A stretch of DNA of 64,000 nucleotides, taken from the NCBI RefSeq assembly GCF_037975245.1, contig NC_092573.1, positions 25,201,265 to 25,265,264 of the forward strand. Direction: 5' to 3'. Of the stretch, positions 26,101 to 59,158 are shown one piece after another; position 1 is the first letter of the stretch; each line of letters opens with the position of its first letter. The translations under genes were made by a program, and so were the position numbers. The stretch is from Apostichopus japonicus (Eukaryota > Echinodermata > Holothuroidea > Aspidochirotida > Stichopodidae). Under the pieces are notes generated by a model, which saw nothing but the letters and a program-made list of their open reading frames with translations, did no database searches and was not told the DNA's origin.

Positions 26101-27414
26101 TCTAAATTCGATTTGTTGTAAGTCCTTTTACCCTGCTACTTTTCGCTTCTTTCATGTGTGTGCATTGGACCATTTTATCTTTCTTCGTTCGCTGTTTACA
26201 GTTTTAGTAGTCTTTTTGCTCACTTTGTTAAAGGGTTTATACCCGAAACGTCGTGTTTCTTTTCTTTATCATTAGCACTAGCTAACTTTACTATTTTTCT
26301 ACTATATATATATATATATACATATTTATAACTTCCATCAGACAATGGATAATTTAACAAGTTGGTATATTGTCTTCTACTAGCGCACCGGGGTTGGCAG
26401 ACATATAACAGATCATATTCCATATAGCCTCTCTGACCACACTCGTTTGTGCAAACTGGTGACGCAATAACATTCTCTCTCTCTCCCGTCTTATCTCAGA
26501 TGCATAAATAAAAGAACATCACCTTGAATAATAAGGAATCTTTGCGGTCGTTCTGAGAGAAATCGTCGGAACAATACGTTCACTTTATTGTTAATATATC
26601 CAGCAAATTGCCAACAGCCGCCATCTTCCTGCCACAAATACCAAATTTAAAAAAATTGTTAGCTATGGCTTGAAGAATGCCGTGGACGTATTTGGTACAT
26701 ATTTACGAATGTGATTTCAGGAATATTAACGGTGACACGGTCGTCTCGTTATGTCACGTGATACATCTGTACTGAATTAATATACCGATGCATGCATGTA
26801 AAATTGCCTGCAAAAATCACAGTTAAGCACTTTGAAGATTATGTTCGAATATATGCATTTTTAAAAGCTTTAACACTGCGACACATGTGATATGTCCAAA
26901 AATATTTCAAGAATACAAAATAGGTTTGAAGGCGGAAGTAAATCGTCAAGTTCTGATGGGATGACGTAATAAAGTTACGATTCAGTATTAAAAAAATCTT
27001 CCAAAAATAGAGCGTGAGCAATATTTAACAGACGCCGCATACGAAGAAAATGCTGCAGTTTCGTAGAATACCGTAATGATATCAACCATCTCCGGCTGAA
27101 TCTGGTAAACAGTTATCTGTTTCACGGAAATCTCCGTCATATCGGTTTGAGTAGCGACGTCGCGATGTTGCAATTGCTGTAGAGGTCAAGATAGGAAAGG
27201 AGAATTAAATTGACAAGAAGAAGTTATATGGATCAAGTTATTATTTTAAGACATTAATTCGCATGATTTGCTATGTTGAATATTAGTCCATTAACAAGAT
27301 GTACCAGTGTCTCGACATTTTAATTTGATTACGCTCACACATAATTTAGTTGTAGCCTATAGGCCTACACCCTATCTTAACTGGAGCATTTTCACGTGAC
27401 ATACTCACCGTCAT
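19138..27414 (-). CDS. unrecognised four-exon gene, 138 aa
   Basis: A splice model on the minus strand joins ATG-ACG (27414-27409, donor GTGAGT), 27176-27072 (acceptor CTCTACAG), 26628-26523 (acceptor GTGGCAG, donor GTGATG) and 19337-19138 (acceptor TTTACTAG, TAA at 19140-19138). All phases agree and the total is exactly 139 codons. The product starts MTQLQHRDVATQTDMTEI, continues VNVLFRRFLSERPQRFLIIQ across exon 3, and ends in a helical, basic segment from TMEDRITLALLMMTKYAIRA to QQKNKFPI. AATAAA on the minus strand lies about 50 bases after the stop (19087-19082). The donor after exon 2 (ACG|GTATTC) is weak. I do not recognise the protein: no signal peptide, membrane segment or catalytic motif is visible. 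The Penelope composite sits in the 7.2-kb last intron. Confidence 0.45.
19321..19700. repeat. about 63-bp tandem repeat built from a splice acceptor
   Basis: Six diverged units, each containing (on the minus strand) a stretch like CTTTACTAGGCTCAATGGAAG and then TCAGAATTAACATAG. The first unit overlaps the acceptor and start of the last exon of the 138-aa gene, so the array appears to have grown from that exon boundary into the intron. Several units keep an intact TACTAG acceptor. Confidence 0.85.
20093..20152. repeat. (TA)n microsatellite at the 3' end of the Penelope element
   Basis: About 30 TA units directly abut the end of the element. A shorter TA run (26303-26320) abuts the other end, so the composite lies in, or was captured by, a TA tract. 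Confidence 0.95.
20231..20265 (-). other. hammerhead-like motif in Penelope 3' region, full copy
   Basis: On the element's sense strand the sequence forms a short hairpin (GGGT/ACCC around TTAT) followed by GAAACGTC. This resembles the stem II, GAAA and cleavage-site part of minimal hammerhead ribozymes described in Penelope-like elements. The expected CTGATGA core is replaced by TTTGTTA, so activity is doubtful. Confidence 0.4.
20365..23076 (-). CDS. Penelope-like element ORF: reverse transcriptase with GIY-YIG endonuclease
   Basis: Intact 903-aa ORF. The N-terminal segment carries LTDDERSILGKGLNFVP (about 175-195), a motif seen in Penelope-like proteins. The reverse transcriptase follows (about 280-620), with the catalytic YIDD box at about 546-549 inside ILYKRYIDDIVGV and the AMGTKLGPSVACL motif just before it. 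A Cys cluster (CNRSRCNTCKYV, about 765) precedes a C-terminal GIY-YIG nuclease (about 795-850): IYVIICKRCNLLYIGETKRR with downstream Arg, HL and SHFN residues. Such enzymes nick DNA with the endonuclease and copy the element RNA from the nick. The ORF has no frameshift or stop, so the copy may be active. It is an endonuclease-containing Penelope-like element; I cannot assign the subgroup firmly. Confidence 0.95.
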   Translation of the reverse strand: MPTLKGFVSKLHMTLKQHIVHLPIVVQPTILSLAMATFGKTRFASHIGFLGTCLRRKIIPKGFQIKFHANVSFDNHYQRMTSFHLQQCSRKLMRSSIRTMVERKSHYHRLMGQHKATLCSSLDDTSEVRHFIHTLNTQLHTFLDTTKSSKLQRLSPPASEVFTNSHKLVVTIPSDLPLTDDERSILGKGLNFVPLQKQPDEFSVRCDINSFCRRLRLKYHFRDNTDAEPTSPDPFTNLQKKRSNWTPAPGANKVLDQVIDSITHDVERLLPRKLHSSNNITQGELAALRTLKNNRDLIIKSADKGGATVVWRRDLYVAEAERQLCDPSSYVQLDGDPTATYQKTVTTEVKSLIQTKVLPATASNLIHPGPRIPNFYMLAKIHKDNKPGRPIVSSHSCPTVFISDFLDGVLNPIVKTLPSFVQDTPHFLRIINDFKFDREATNHFLFTLDVSSLYTSIPHDLALSSLRHYLDQRVNPSIPTTTLLRLTELVLTTNAFHFNGHYYRQLTGVAMGTKLGPSVACLTMGLFEERVLSSFQGTVPILYKRYIDDIVGVSVCSKVDLEQFIDFVSNFHPCLNFTHTISESSVTFLDMELSIEHCNIVSNIHFKPTDSHSYLLYSSSHPPSCINSIPSSQLLRAKRICSKEADFDNAASRFNGFFLSRGYPPSVITTANQRINLISRESTLEPTNDVTNTDRIPLTLPFHPLLQHIRHTVYRNFKTLTRDPTTKEVFTEMPITAYRRLNNLADHLVRASHPQPIPVDTPGTYPCNRSRCNTCKYVTSNTMLRITGPKNSFIIKHHFSCISTNVIYVIICKRCNLLYIGETKRRLADRITEHLRSIKSKFPGYPVASHFNSPSPCKITDFSVTCALSPKGTDIDRLKSENRLIFRLGTLSPYGLNSKFDLL
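23149..24112 (-). pseudogene. 5'-truncated tandem Penelope-like copy
   Basis: Contains the 3' untranslated end and the last roughly 250 codons of the element ORF (ending at 23364), including the whole Cys cluster and GIY-YIG domain but no reverse transcriptase. The frame continues past 24112 into antisense of the next copy, giving a chimeric N-terminus (start at 24197) that is not a natural protein. Its relation to the full copy is that of a pseudo-LTR. Confidence 0.9.
23230..23264 (-). other. hammerhead-like motif, tandem partial copy
   Basis: Identical to the motif in the full-length copy and in the same place relative to the ORF stop, about 100 bases downstream of it. It marks this segment as a second pseudo-LTR. 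Confidence 0.4.
24113..26302 (+). pseudogene. 5'-truncated inverted Penelope-like copy
   Basis: Begins inside the element ORF at PFTNLQKKRSNWTPAPGANK and runs uninterrupted through reverse transcriptase (YIDD), Cys cluster and GIY-YIG domain to a stop at 26121, about 670 element codons in all. It lacks the N-terminal 230 residues. The open frame extends back to 24061 only because antisense of the neighbouring copy happens to be open. The last 30 bases of the element seen in the other copies are missing; the sequence ends at TTTTTCTACTA and runs straight into TA repeats. Confidence 0.92.
26221..26255 (+). other. hammerhead-like motif, inverted copy
   Basis: Same motif in the opposite genomic orientation: hairpin GGGT/ACCC, then GAAACGTC. 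The A, C and G core positions after the hairpin are kept in all three copies. Confidence 0.4.
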
Positions 27415-30400
27415 GTTTTTGGTTGCCTTACTAATAATAAACTTCCCATTGCGACACTTTCAAGAGAGGAAGAACCATATGATGCAATAAACGCATGCAG
27501 CGCGTAGATCGCACTCGTGCGCCCAGACTTATGGCACTTGTATTTGAAGAGTGGTGATACCGTGCAATTTCCGCAGCGTGTAATTTGGGACGTAGACAAG
27601 ATTTTGTATAGCGCCTTCGGCGCCGTAACATATCTCCGGACATAGTTGAACGATTTTTCTATTGGACGCGCTCGGGAATCATGCGCAACTGAAAATAGTC
27701 CTATAATGCTAACATTTGCGCGTGATGTTTTGGCACGCTCAAGTTTCTCCCGAAAAGAAAGTTCATTTACACGCAACAACTGTGATGATTCGAAGACGCA
27801 TACGCATAAAGTTTGAACATTGCTCAGCTGTATTGTTACATTTTCTCATACAGGGCTTCGGTCTTTGTACATGCCAGTCTTGGAGCTGGTGATATACTGG
27901 TTTATGTAGTTAACTTAGGCGGCAAGAAGAAGTAATGCGGGGTCAGGATAAAGGATATCAGCTCTGAAGATTTATTTCATTTTGTTGGTGTTAACCCCTC
28001 ACCTCACCTCCCCTCCCCCACCGTTTCCAGGAACCCACGAGTCACCATCGGGAAATCTGGATTTACGGTAATGATATCATGCGAACCGATGAAAGCAAAT
28101 TCAGATTCTTGCGACATAGTCGAACACGCACGCACGGCTCAACGGAACCGTCAAAAGAGATAATGCTCTGTGTAGCAAAGGAGATGTGCGCCCTCCATTC
28201 ACATCGGCTAGCGCGGCGTATCCACTGACCTCTAACAGGTTAGAAGTCAGTGGGCGTATCTAACTTATGTAGGTAACGTACCACAATTAGAGTGGTGCAC
28301 GTTTAATGGTTGGCAAGGGCGGCGGAAGCACTTTTAATTTGGGGGGCACCAACGTCGAAGGGCACTTTGCAGAAATTCGATTGGACTGATGCAGCCTGAT
28401 GAAACACGACACAAAATCAATATTACAACAGGACCAACGGGCTTTCAATCAACTCTTCTTTTTATTTATTATTTACATTGCTTACATTGTAATCTCTCAG
28501 TTTTACCAATATTATACATTATTTACAAAGAACGTAAACAAAAATAAGTTAGATACAATATTTTTTAAACGTTGAAGTTGCTATTTAGGAGGCAAGGTTT
28601 TCAGTTTTTCCTCTCCATGAGTACTACTGAAGCTTCTTTGGTGGACGTACCATTATGAGTAAGATGGACATGCACACACCTATCACTGCAAGTATATAGA
28701 TTCTATTTATATTATTGATGTTATGATTCTTATAATCAAGCAATAATAAAACATATTTTCACATAAATATTTTCACATAAATTTTGAATACTTCAGTTTT
28801 AGCATGTTGTGAAGAGAAGTAAATACACTTTGAGAGTTTTCATTAACCTATTAAAACTTGGATGGTCCAGCTTTTTATGATGTTGAAAGTCACACCATGT
28901 TCGTGTGCAGGTTTAATAACAGAACGAAAAAATTCATTTTACATATAGACGTTAAAAGACCAGGAAACCCAAACATCCATCTTTAGGTTGTGTGACACAG
29001 ACATTTCTATATATATACACACACACATATATATATATACACATATAATTATACACACACACATATACACACATGTGTGGTTGTGTGTCTGTTGATGAAC
29101 AACTTCCCAAAATCTGTCAGCAAAATTATGCCCCGATTGGAAAATACTATATGTTGGGAAGTCCTCCATCAGTCATCGCATAAATTGATGATGTTTGAGA
29201 TATATCCGAGGCTCTGACAGCCCCCGTCTATCAAGAAAGGATTTGGGTATTTAAAGAAGAAGAAAAAAGAAGAAACTAAATATTTCAATATATCAAGAGC
29301 TGCCATATTAAAATGCTTTGTTCATCGAGTTCAGTTTACTGGCTTTCCGTGACAATCAGTTAGAATACAGACTCATATGAATGGGTTGCATTGATAAACA
29401 TCACAGCCGGCAAATAGCCGAAAGCAACTTTCTAACTTATAAGAAAACACAAACAAACCTTATGACAATGTTAAACAGAATATTTGTGGCCGCAGAAAAT
29501 TTGACTCTTATGTGGAAAAAAAAAAAAAAAAAATTGTTTTTCCAAACTCTTGGTTGAAAACCCCATCTCATTGTCTTGTCCCTAACTCAAGGGTCTGGTT
29601 GATTGGCTAGCTAAAGGAAGGCAGTCTGTGATGTCACAGAGGTAATTTCCTCTTTTTCTTTTTCAAAGGCTTCTGTTTCCTCTAATATAATCCTTCTTTT
29701 TTTTTATATATATCCTTGAACCTTTGGACATTTGGAATGTTTGTGTAGCTGGTCCAGGTTCTCGGTAAATTTTTTTTTTTCCCTCTGTGATGTTGAGTAA
29801 CATATAATAAAGGGAAAATATGTATTTTCTTTTTGAATTGTCGTGCTGACATTCATTTTAGCTGTTGGGAGAGATGCATTCACACAAAAACGTTGTATGC
29901 ATTCGCCATACAAAATGCTATGAGGATGTGGGTTTTTGACCAAGAGATGCAATAACAAATTCCCAGCATATTTTAGCCAATTCAATCAATCCCAGCCACA
30001 AAATAATAATTTCCCTTTAACAATTCAATAATGATCATGTAGAACATGTCCACAGCTTTTTCAAATCTCTGAATCAATATCTATATTTACAAGTCAATTT
30101 TATCAACTGATTTTTCATTGTTTCAAAGACTAATTTAGTATTTACAAGTTATTGTGTATTTATTTTTAGTGGCTACACCTTTGCGTGCATTGAACAAAGC
30201 TGACATCTGTATACGTGCTGGAACATATAAATAAGAGTTTGAAAAAAAAAATCATCAGTCTTAGAATTGGAATATGAATACATTCACATGTGGTGCAAAA
30301 TGAATAAATCGACATTATTTTAACAGACACAGACAGACAAACACACTAACGAACAATTATACTTTTCAACATCTTTCACACCTTACTCTTATTTTGCCAG

Positions 30401-31982
30401 TTTGTATTTTTTCAACCGACAACGTTCATTAAAACTTAATTCATTTGGAATTCCTCCAGGATTTCAACAAAACTCCTCCAGGTGTCATAAAATAGCACCT
30501 GAATGGAAATTGAAAAAAAAAATGAAAAAAAGAAGAAGAAAAAAGCAAAGTAAGGGCACTTCGTGACCTCCTAGAATATATGTGTCAGCTCAACTCAGAG
30601 AGTAAATATACATCGCCATCTCAGATTCAAGCTAATACGAACGTAATAATATATCTGTGGATGCTGAAAGTGTGACCTAATCAGCCCTAGTACTCATTTT
30701 TCCCCTTTTGATCTTTATTTTCACATATTTAATGTTCTCTTTCCAAATGCATTTTTAAAATAAAGAAATGGTACTTTCATGCATTTTAATATATAATTTG
30801 GAACCAATGAACATGGCGCTAGAATCAAGGTTACGTTGTACCCTGTTGAATCTGTTTATAAATATATATGATATACAGTCCACGTGACAGGAACATTTAA
30901 ATACATCTAATAGCAAAAAGAGATCCAAGATAGAAAAAGTCAAACCTCACGGATATAAGAGCCCCTCGTTATCACAATAGGCGTTAAACTGACTTGAGGG
31001 TATATCCGAAGGGAATGCATTTTGAAAAACAGAAAAAAGGATGCTTGTATCCATCAGAAACGGGAAAAAAAAAACCAACGGATATGGGTAGCAAAGACGT
31101 GGATAATCGGGCATGTTATAGACTAAATAGTAGTATATAAAACAACCACACACACACACACTCACACACACTAGATGTATCACTTTGTAATATCATTTTG
31201 AAGTGGGATGAGAGAGATGTAGTTCAACCGATGAGGATAAATATAAAAATAAATAAAAGAGGAAGTCCCTTGTTTTATTTTATTTTTGTATTTTTTGTGG
31301 GGGAGGGTACTGGCAAACAACACATCCTTTTTGAATATTTTGTGCCAAATACATAAATATTGCTAATTATATAATATTAACATTGTCACACTAATAACAT
31401 AATAAACTTATTGCCAATAATGTAATGCATGGAAGCATTTTGTTTGTAGAATGGACGGAATACTTTGAAGTAGGACAATGAAATGACATGACAGTGACAA
31501 GGCTAACCATCCTAGTGACACCCACAAATATTCAGTACACTTGCCAGTCGTAAATAAGCATGCCCAGTGCCATAAATTCCCATTTTATCTGGAATCTTTT
31601 CTTGCTTTTATATTATATATATATCTATCTATATAAAAATAGATATATATATATATATATATATATTTAAATCTTGCAATCCAAATAGGGCAACAAAATG
31701 TCCTTTTCAAAGAGAAGCCATTAGTAGAAAGTTGCAATAGAAAGATAGATAAATGGCCTCCTGCATTTCAACATGACTAGACGTGAAGCATAGATAATGA
31801 ATGGGTGTATGTGCCACGACAGATGTCCAATGTCTCCGTTTACAGCCGACTACTTTCAAAGTCCTCCTACCATCAAATGTTGACCACCTGATTGTAGGGA
31901 CCATTCTCTCATAATTTCCTGATTTATTTATTTAAATCATCCCCTCCTCAAAGGCTTGTACCACCACTTCTCTCACACATTA
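27415..31982. other. intergenic region, no gene recognised
   Basis: Contains a 122-codon open frame (27779-27411, minus) without recognisable motifs, CA/TA microsatellites near 29010-29075 and 31605-31672, a CA run at 31144-31171, and many A/T runs. AATAAA on the minus strand at 31928-31923 lies about 55 bases after the receptor stop and could end its transcript; longer 3' UTRs cannot be excluded. No RNA gene was seen. Confidence 0.5.
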
Positions 31983-56414
<24,432 letters not shown>

Positions 56415-57949
56415 CTTCAAAATCAACCAATGACCGAATGAGTTCCTTTTTGTCTGGCTTTATGAAAGATCAAACAACCGAGCTATCCTCTCCTTTGAAT
56501 ATATTTTGCTTTTCTTGAGGGTGATAATTAAACAACGAGTCTCCTCTCTCTAAACTTCCATTCCTGAAACAACAGCAAAAATGTACCGTTCAAGTTTCAT
56601 TTGAACTAGTTACAGTTAGACCCAGCTTATCTGATAACATATGCCTATATCTACTAAAATGTTGTTCCCGCTCCAACCTATGTGCAAGCATGAACGAATA
56701 GACGAAGACTAATTATTATTTATGTAGCATTTTTTTCCATTGAGACACAGAAAACGAAACATGCACTGATATGTTGTGAGTGGATGAGAAATATCCATTG
56801 CATGTATCACCACCCGCATGGAACAGTTGCATCATTCACAATAAATGCTTTTAGGCCTACGCGCCATTTTCACTTCCGAGAAGTTATTCTTTTTAATCCG
56901 TCGAAACGAAATAGGCTCAGATTTATGCGGCATGCTAGCTTGACTTCATTTAAAATCTTAAATGAAAAAGATGAAAATAACCAAGGAAAACACTGAATCT
57001 GGCTAATATTGACTGTGTAAGCACATACAACTATTCTGGGCGTAGCCTTGGCCATGCGACTTATTATTGCATGTCTAAAGTAACGCTAGGCATATAATAT
57101 TACTATACTGGTAGCGGTATGGATGATAATAAATAACAGAATTTAACCGAAACTTACCGAAAATGTCACAACGTTTGGTTAGACGGTCAATTTCCTATCC
57201 GTACGGTTTAAAAATGAACTGAAATTTAGATTAAAACAAAAGAGTATCTCGGGAAACGGTGTCAAGTAAAACACGTGCGTTCAGTGTACCGGTCGTTCCT
57301 TGTTTACAAACTTTCGACTACTATACTACGATCAAAATATTTACATCAGCTCCTTCATTCATCAAAAACCACTAGATGGGCGCGTGGTGACACTTTGGAA
57401 ATTTGCCAAGTACGGATGCTCATTAGGTCTTGTTGTAATCAAAGAACTATTCTATGGTTGTAATACATCACTTAATATTATTTCCCATCCATAATACTGA
57501 TAACATACATCTATATACAATTGATCACTTTTATAGTTTTTTAGGAATGTGCAATAAAAATGAAATAAATTCGTTCTCACAAAGCTCAAATAGATTCAGT
57601 CTGCAAAATATTTGCCATTCTCTGCTTCAAACGGGCTTCAGTACAATCGCATAGCGTATCTTGAATTATGAAAGTGACTTTGCCGTTTCAGCGTGGCCAG
57701 TTGGAAAGCAATATTAGTTCCCGCAGACAGTTATTGCATCAGACAAAGATGCAAACGAAATTTACATGCTCACATAATGATAGCAACCATTGCCATCCAA
57801 ACATGTTTAATAATAACTCATGTTAAATTGTAATTTTGCAATTACTATGATAGCGAATTACTCGCTTACAACATAATCAGGCGCATTCTAATGAATATGT
57901 GGAAGTGTGTGCAACAGCGCGCGTATGGAACGCCATTTTAACTTTTATT
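56415..57949. promoter_or_regulatory. receptor 5' flank
   Basis: The receptor leader and promoter should lie here. A potential acceptor-less leader runs from 56414 upward and a CpG-poor, AT-rich sequence follows. No TATA box, no second gene and no repeat array is evident, so the transcription start is not placed. Confidence 0.3.
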
Positions 57950-57957
57950 CAACAATT

Positions 57958-58130
57958 ACAGATATCTCTAAGTTTCAGATATCTGCCACTTATTTCCAGA
58001 TATCTCTAATTTATTTCCATATATCAATAATTTAAACATATTAGAGATATCAGCAATTCTAATTCGATATATCCAAAATTGAATTAGAGATATCGGGAAT
58101 ACAATTACAGATATTCAAAATTGAATTAGA
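57958..58130. repeat. degenerate AGATATCT/GAATTAGA repeat cluster
   Basis: At least eight AGATATC-like motifs alternate with TTCA/GAATTAGA in both orientations, giving many short inverted pairs. A smaller cluster of the same kind sits at 55395-55475. It may be the inside of a degraded foldback element. Confidence 0.6.
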
Positions 58131-58273
58131 GCGAAGGACTTCATTCACATGAATGAAAAAAGTTTGTTTTCTAGAAATGCAACCGTTACGATTCTTGGGG
58201 ATGTTAAATAACCTTCAGATTGCTTTCCGGCCAGTATCTCTTAAAAACGCCCCTGGAGTTATAGTATGTCATT

Positions 58274-58309
58274 AGTAGTACCATGGAGGTAAACCTCCAT
58301 GGTAGTACT
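58274..58309. repeat. near-perfect palindrome
   Basis: TACCATGGAGGT and ACCTCCATGGTA (58279-58290 and 58293-58304) are perfect 12-bp arms around AA. With one mismatch they extend to 17 of 18 pairs. The DNA could form a cruciform, or it may be a foldback remnant. Confidence 0.9.
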
Positions 58310-58689
58310 GATTAGTTTATACTACAGCTCTAATTTGCCCTACGCATAAATGAATTCGCCATTTGAAACGGCGTCACAACAAAAGCCATCGTTCCTAGCC
58401 GAGACCATATAGGTCATAATAAAGAAAGTACCGGCGACCGAACAAGCACCGCACTGGTCGCTTCCATTGTATCAATGGGGTTTCTACACTATTGCATACA
58501 CGCGCACTTCGTACACCTGTGTAAATGTTTACCAACCATGTTGATTGACTGTTACTAAATGTGGGTAGGGGAAGGGACGTAGCCAGGGGAGGGTGGATGG
58601 GATTGATCGCTCCACCCCCCATTACCCTTTCAGTACCCCGAAAAAGAAAATTTAACTAAAAGCAGGAAATATCATTGAAGCCCTCTTTT

Positions 58690-58946
58690 CCGGTTGAAGG
58701 TATGTATGTATGTATGTATTTTAGATCTTCCTGCGAGCAGGAACTCGCGTAGAAGCCATCATTGGCTTATCAAAGCCGCAAGCTGACCGAAGTCAAGTCT
58801 CTTTGATTCATATTTAACGTCCATGATTATGAATTGTCAATTGTCAACAACTCTGTAACTGGACGACATACATTAATTTTGGAGTGACTCGAACTCGGTA
58901 CCTTATGATTGAAAGGCACCGGCATTAACCACTGAGCTAACACTCC
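58690..58946 (-). mobile_element. second family of tRNA-derived SINE
   Basis: On the minus strand the head (58946-58881) has box A TTAGCTCAGTGG and box B GAGTTCGAGTC. A body follows with GATAAGCCAATGATGGCTTC and GAGTTCCTGCTCGCAGGAAG, and a (TACA)n tail at 58701-58718. The head cannot form a full cloverleaf because the T stem is missing, so it is a SINE rather than a tRNA gene. Confidence 0.8.
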
Positions 58947-58954
58947 TCGGTAGT

Positions 58955-59158
58955 CCTCCCCATGTCCCCCGTCCTCCCCATGTCTCCCTCCTCCCCATGT
59001 CCCCCTCCTCCCCGTGTCCCCCTCATCCCCATGTCCCCCTCCTCCCCATGTCCCCCTCATCCCCATGTCCCCCCTCATCCCCATGTCTCCCTCCTCCCCA
59101 TGTCCCCCTCATCCCCATGTCCCCCCTCATCCCCATGTCCCCCTCCTCCCCATGTCCC
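58955..59158. repeat. 18-bp-type C-rich minisatellite
   Basis: About 11 units of CCCCATGTCCCCCTC(C/A)T. It directly abuts the 5' end of the SINE at 58690-58946. Open frames on both strands (Pro/Ser/His and Gly/Met/Arg-rich) are repeat artefacts. Confidence 0.93.

Larger units (their letters stand above)
20153..26302. mobile_element. composite Penelope-like retroelement (three copies)
   Basis: Three parts: a full-length minus-strand copy (20153-about 23148), a 5'-truncated minus-strand copy in tandem upstream of it (about 23149-24112), and a 5'-truncated copy in the plus direction (24113-26302). The tandem copy repeats the 3' third of the full copy almost without change (one visible base difference, TATC against TAAC near 23453). 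The inverted copy also matches it at protein level throughout. The near-identity implies recent insertion. Partial tandem and inverted copies are characteristic of Penelope-like elements, which prime from a nicked target and often carry such pseudo-LTRs. Confidence 0.93.

Noticed and set aside
27411-27779. 122-codon minus-strand frame
   Set aside because: No recognisable motif or conserved pattern, and it overlaps the better-supported donor after ATG-ACG. It is probably chance.
58881-58946. tRNA gene
   Set aside because: Box A and B are present, but a T stem separate from the acceptor is missing and the anticodon loop has eight bases. A SINE body and tail follow.
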